This document shows positions 62,604-64,000 of a DNA stretch of 64,000 bases, piece by piece (positions within the stretch are counted from its first letter, which is position 1; every line of letters starts with the position of its first letter). A program made the translations under genes and the position numbers. Under the pieces are notes generated by a model. That model worked only from the letters and a program-made list of their open reading frames with translations, made no database searches and was not told the origin of the DNA. Origin of the DNA: Thermoanaerobaculales bacterium (GTDB lineage: Bacteria; Acidobacteriota; Thermoanaerobaculia; Thermoanaerobaculales; Sulfomarinibacteraceae); NCBI GenBank assembly GCA_035358815.1, contig DAOPQC010000012.1, positions 1 to 64,000 of the forward strand, in the 5' to 3' direction.

Positions 62604-63854
62604 CTACGGAACGACCTCCGACCAGCCGGTGGTGAACCCGCACTCGGATGTGTCGACGAAGATCTCGCCGGGGGCCGCGAGCTCGACCGCACCGATGTCG
62701 CAGACCGCGCCGGAGATGCCGTCGCCGTCCCGCGGGCGGGAAAGGCCGCGCTGGTCCTCATCCGGGCAGTTGGCAGCCGCGACTGGAGCGTCGACGGCCG
62801 GGCTCCCGGTCAGGGGCTGGTAGACCGGCGTCGGGCCGCCGAAAAAGCCGAGCGCGGAGAGCCCGGGGTCGGGGACGTTGACCAGGTCGGACGCTCCCAG
62901 GCCGCAGGTGTCGCCCGGGCTCTCGAGGTTGCCGCCGAGGGAGGTCGGCTGGCCGCCGCCGCACCATCCGGCGATCAGGGTATTGCTGACGGTTGCGCTC
63001 CCGGAGGTCGCAACCCCGAGCGCCGGCCCGCCAACGCCGACCAGAGTGCAGCCCTCGATCACGGAGGCAGTGCCCCAGATCAGCACGGCTGGGATCCCGG
63101 TCGAGCCGGTGCTGCCCTCGATCGTGCTGTCGAGCAGCAGGCTGCCCTCGCCGAAGATCTGCGCCGCGCCGTAGGACGACCCCTGGGTGTTGCCGCTCAC
63201 GGTCGTCCGCTCGATGCGTGCGACCCCCACGTCGAGGGTCGAGTACTGTCCGGTGTTGCCGGTGATCCACCTGTCCACGATCTCGGTCAGGTCGCCAGGA
63301 GCATCCGAGGTTGAGTGGACGGCGGTACCGGAGCCTCCGAACGCCTCGTTGCCGGTGACCGTGCAGGTCTGGAGCCGGAGCGAGCCTTCGTGGGTGTGGA
63401 TCCCGCCGCCAGGACCGGTGTCCGGGGACCCACCGGTGACGGTCAAGCCGCGCAGCGCCAGCTGCTTCCCCGGCGCGTAGACGTCGAAGACGCGGTCGTT
63501 GACGCCGCCGTCGCCGCCGGCGTTGACGGCCGTCAGCTCTGGGCCGTGGCCCACGATCAGGACCGTGTCGGTCACGTCGAGGTCCCCGGTCCGGCACAGG
63601 TTCTCGCCTGCGCCGGGGATGGTGAGGGTGTAGGTCCCAGCCAGGAGCACGACGATGTCGTCGCCGGGGTTGCCGTTGGCGCGGATGATGGCGCCGCGCA
63701 AGCTGCAGTCGTTGGGGATGACGAGGGTGCACGCGTCGTCGGTGGAGTCGTCGAAGCGGTCGACGATGTAGGTGTCGGCGCCGGCCGGTCCGGCGGCCAG
63801 CAATACGAGCGCGGCGAGCGCCACGAGTTTACAGTGTCGGGTGGGTGCATTCAT
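62604..63854 (-). CDS. CSLREA-type right-handed beta-helix exported protein
   Basis: 416-aa secreted protein. Signal peptide residues 1-26 (LVALAALVLLAAGPAGA), a CSLREA-like element NDCSLRGAIIRANGNPGDD with the Cys-Ser-Leu-Arg core, then parallel beta-helix rungs rich in G-N-T/V repeats (LTVTGGSP, TCTVTGNEAFGG, RTTVSGNTQGSS). C-terminus is choice-of-anchor-like: LTGSPAVDA, CDIGAVEL and a tail TSECGFTTGWSEVVP resembling the FESGDTSAW motif of the gene at 56404. Probably extracellular, adhesive or polysaccharide-binding. ATG 63854 has GAGGAGGACTCC upstream. The 200-base gap to the sigma gene shows nothing else. Confidence 0.8.
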   Translation of the reverse strand: MNAPTRHCKLVALAALVLLAAGPAGADTYIVDRFDDSTDDACTLVIPNDCSLRGAIIRANGNPGDDIVVLLAGTYTLTIPGAGENLCRTGDLDVTDTVLIVGHGPELTAVNAGGDGGVNDRVFDVYAPGKQLALRGLTVTGGSPDTGPGGGIHTHEGSLRLQTCTVTGNEAFGGSGTAVHSTSDAPGDLTEIVDRWITGNTGQYSTLDVGVARIERTTVSGNTQGSSYGAAQIFGEGSLLLDSTIEGSTGSTGIPAVLIWGTASVIEGCTLVGVGGPALGVATSGSATVSNTLIAGWCGGGQPTSLGGNLESPGDTCGLGASDLVNVPDPGLSALGFFGGPTPVYQPLTGSPAVDAPVAAANCPDEDQRGLSRPRDGDGISGAVCDIGAVELAAPGEIFVDTSECGFTTGWSEVVP

Positions 63855-64000
63855 GGAGTCCTCCTCTCATGGTCCTCGTGGTCGTCGACTTCACTTTGAG
63901 TAACGACGGGCCCGCGTGGAAGCGCACAGCTGGAGCCAGACCGGCCGGTCCCGCTGCTCGTCGACCCTCCGGATCATCGGAGCTGTTCGACCGCCGGTCC

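Overview
The window is about 70% GC and densely coded, with bacterial gene families throughout and no tRNA, rRNA, CRISPR array or phage block that I could see. An Oar-type TonB receptor, many exported envelope proteins, a PilT ATPase, PlpD-like patatin, ECF sigma factors with a Ser/Thr kinase, and a candidate selenoprotein point to a Gram-negative, high-GC environmental bacterium. Acidobacteriota is my best guess, with low to moderate confidence, because there is no marker gene to settle it.

Layout. 1-2113: 3' part of a TonB receptor closed by a clear terminator. 2210-9805: an acyl/lipid metabolism run (SDR reductase, KAS III-like enzyme, alpha/beta hydrolase, acyl-CoA ligase, thiolase, two more hydrolases) with overlapping starts and stops. 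9928-12983: Cys-rich exported peptide, tandem SYLF proteins, UMF1-type MFS permease. 13081-23949: envelope genes (AsmA-like protein, AI-2E-family permease, Tyr/Trp-rich exported protein, two DUF4136 proteins flanking three predicted outer-membrane proteins). 24052-34316: PlpD-type patatin, OprP-like porin, dihydrouridine synthase, leucyl aminopeptidase, macrodomain protein, YicC, MgtE. 34664-39955: DHA2 MFS pump, PilT with a coiled-coil tail, and an ECF sigma/anti-sigma/PDZ operon. 40164-46996: PduO-type cobalamin adenosyltransferase, then the conserved phoH-pgpH-ybeY-corC-era operon. 47033-55136: glutaredoxin-like protein, ArfB, a TlpA-like lipoprotein with an in-frame UGA, MtnA, a phytase-like lipoprotein, a lower-GC secreted protein, YitT protein. 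55215-63854: minus-strand block with a frameshifted S74 (endosialidase chaperone) gene, small exported protein, exported TPR-CHAT protein, Ser/Thr kinase, ECF sigma factor and a beta-helix protein.

Three things stand out beyond ordinary genes. (1) The minus-strand thioredoxin-like gene at 48259-49587 is interrupted only by a TGA placed exactly where the first Cys of CxxC belongs (U-G-A-C), followed 10 nt later by a 17-nt hairpin of bacterial SECIS type: a probable selenoprotein. (2) At least nine gene gaps carry period-6 arrays of CGGGNN (GGGAAC, GGGGAC, GGGTAC), often with a complementary C-rich arm; four or more G3 runs with 3-nt loops make them canonical G-quadruplex motifs, and one array is translated as the Era C-terminus. 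(3) A ~300-bp MITE-like element with imperfect terminal inverted repeats occurs twice full length and once truncated, one copy supplying the stop codon of its neighbour.
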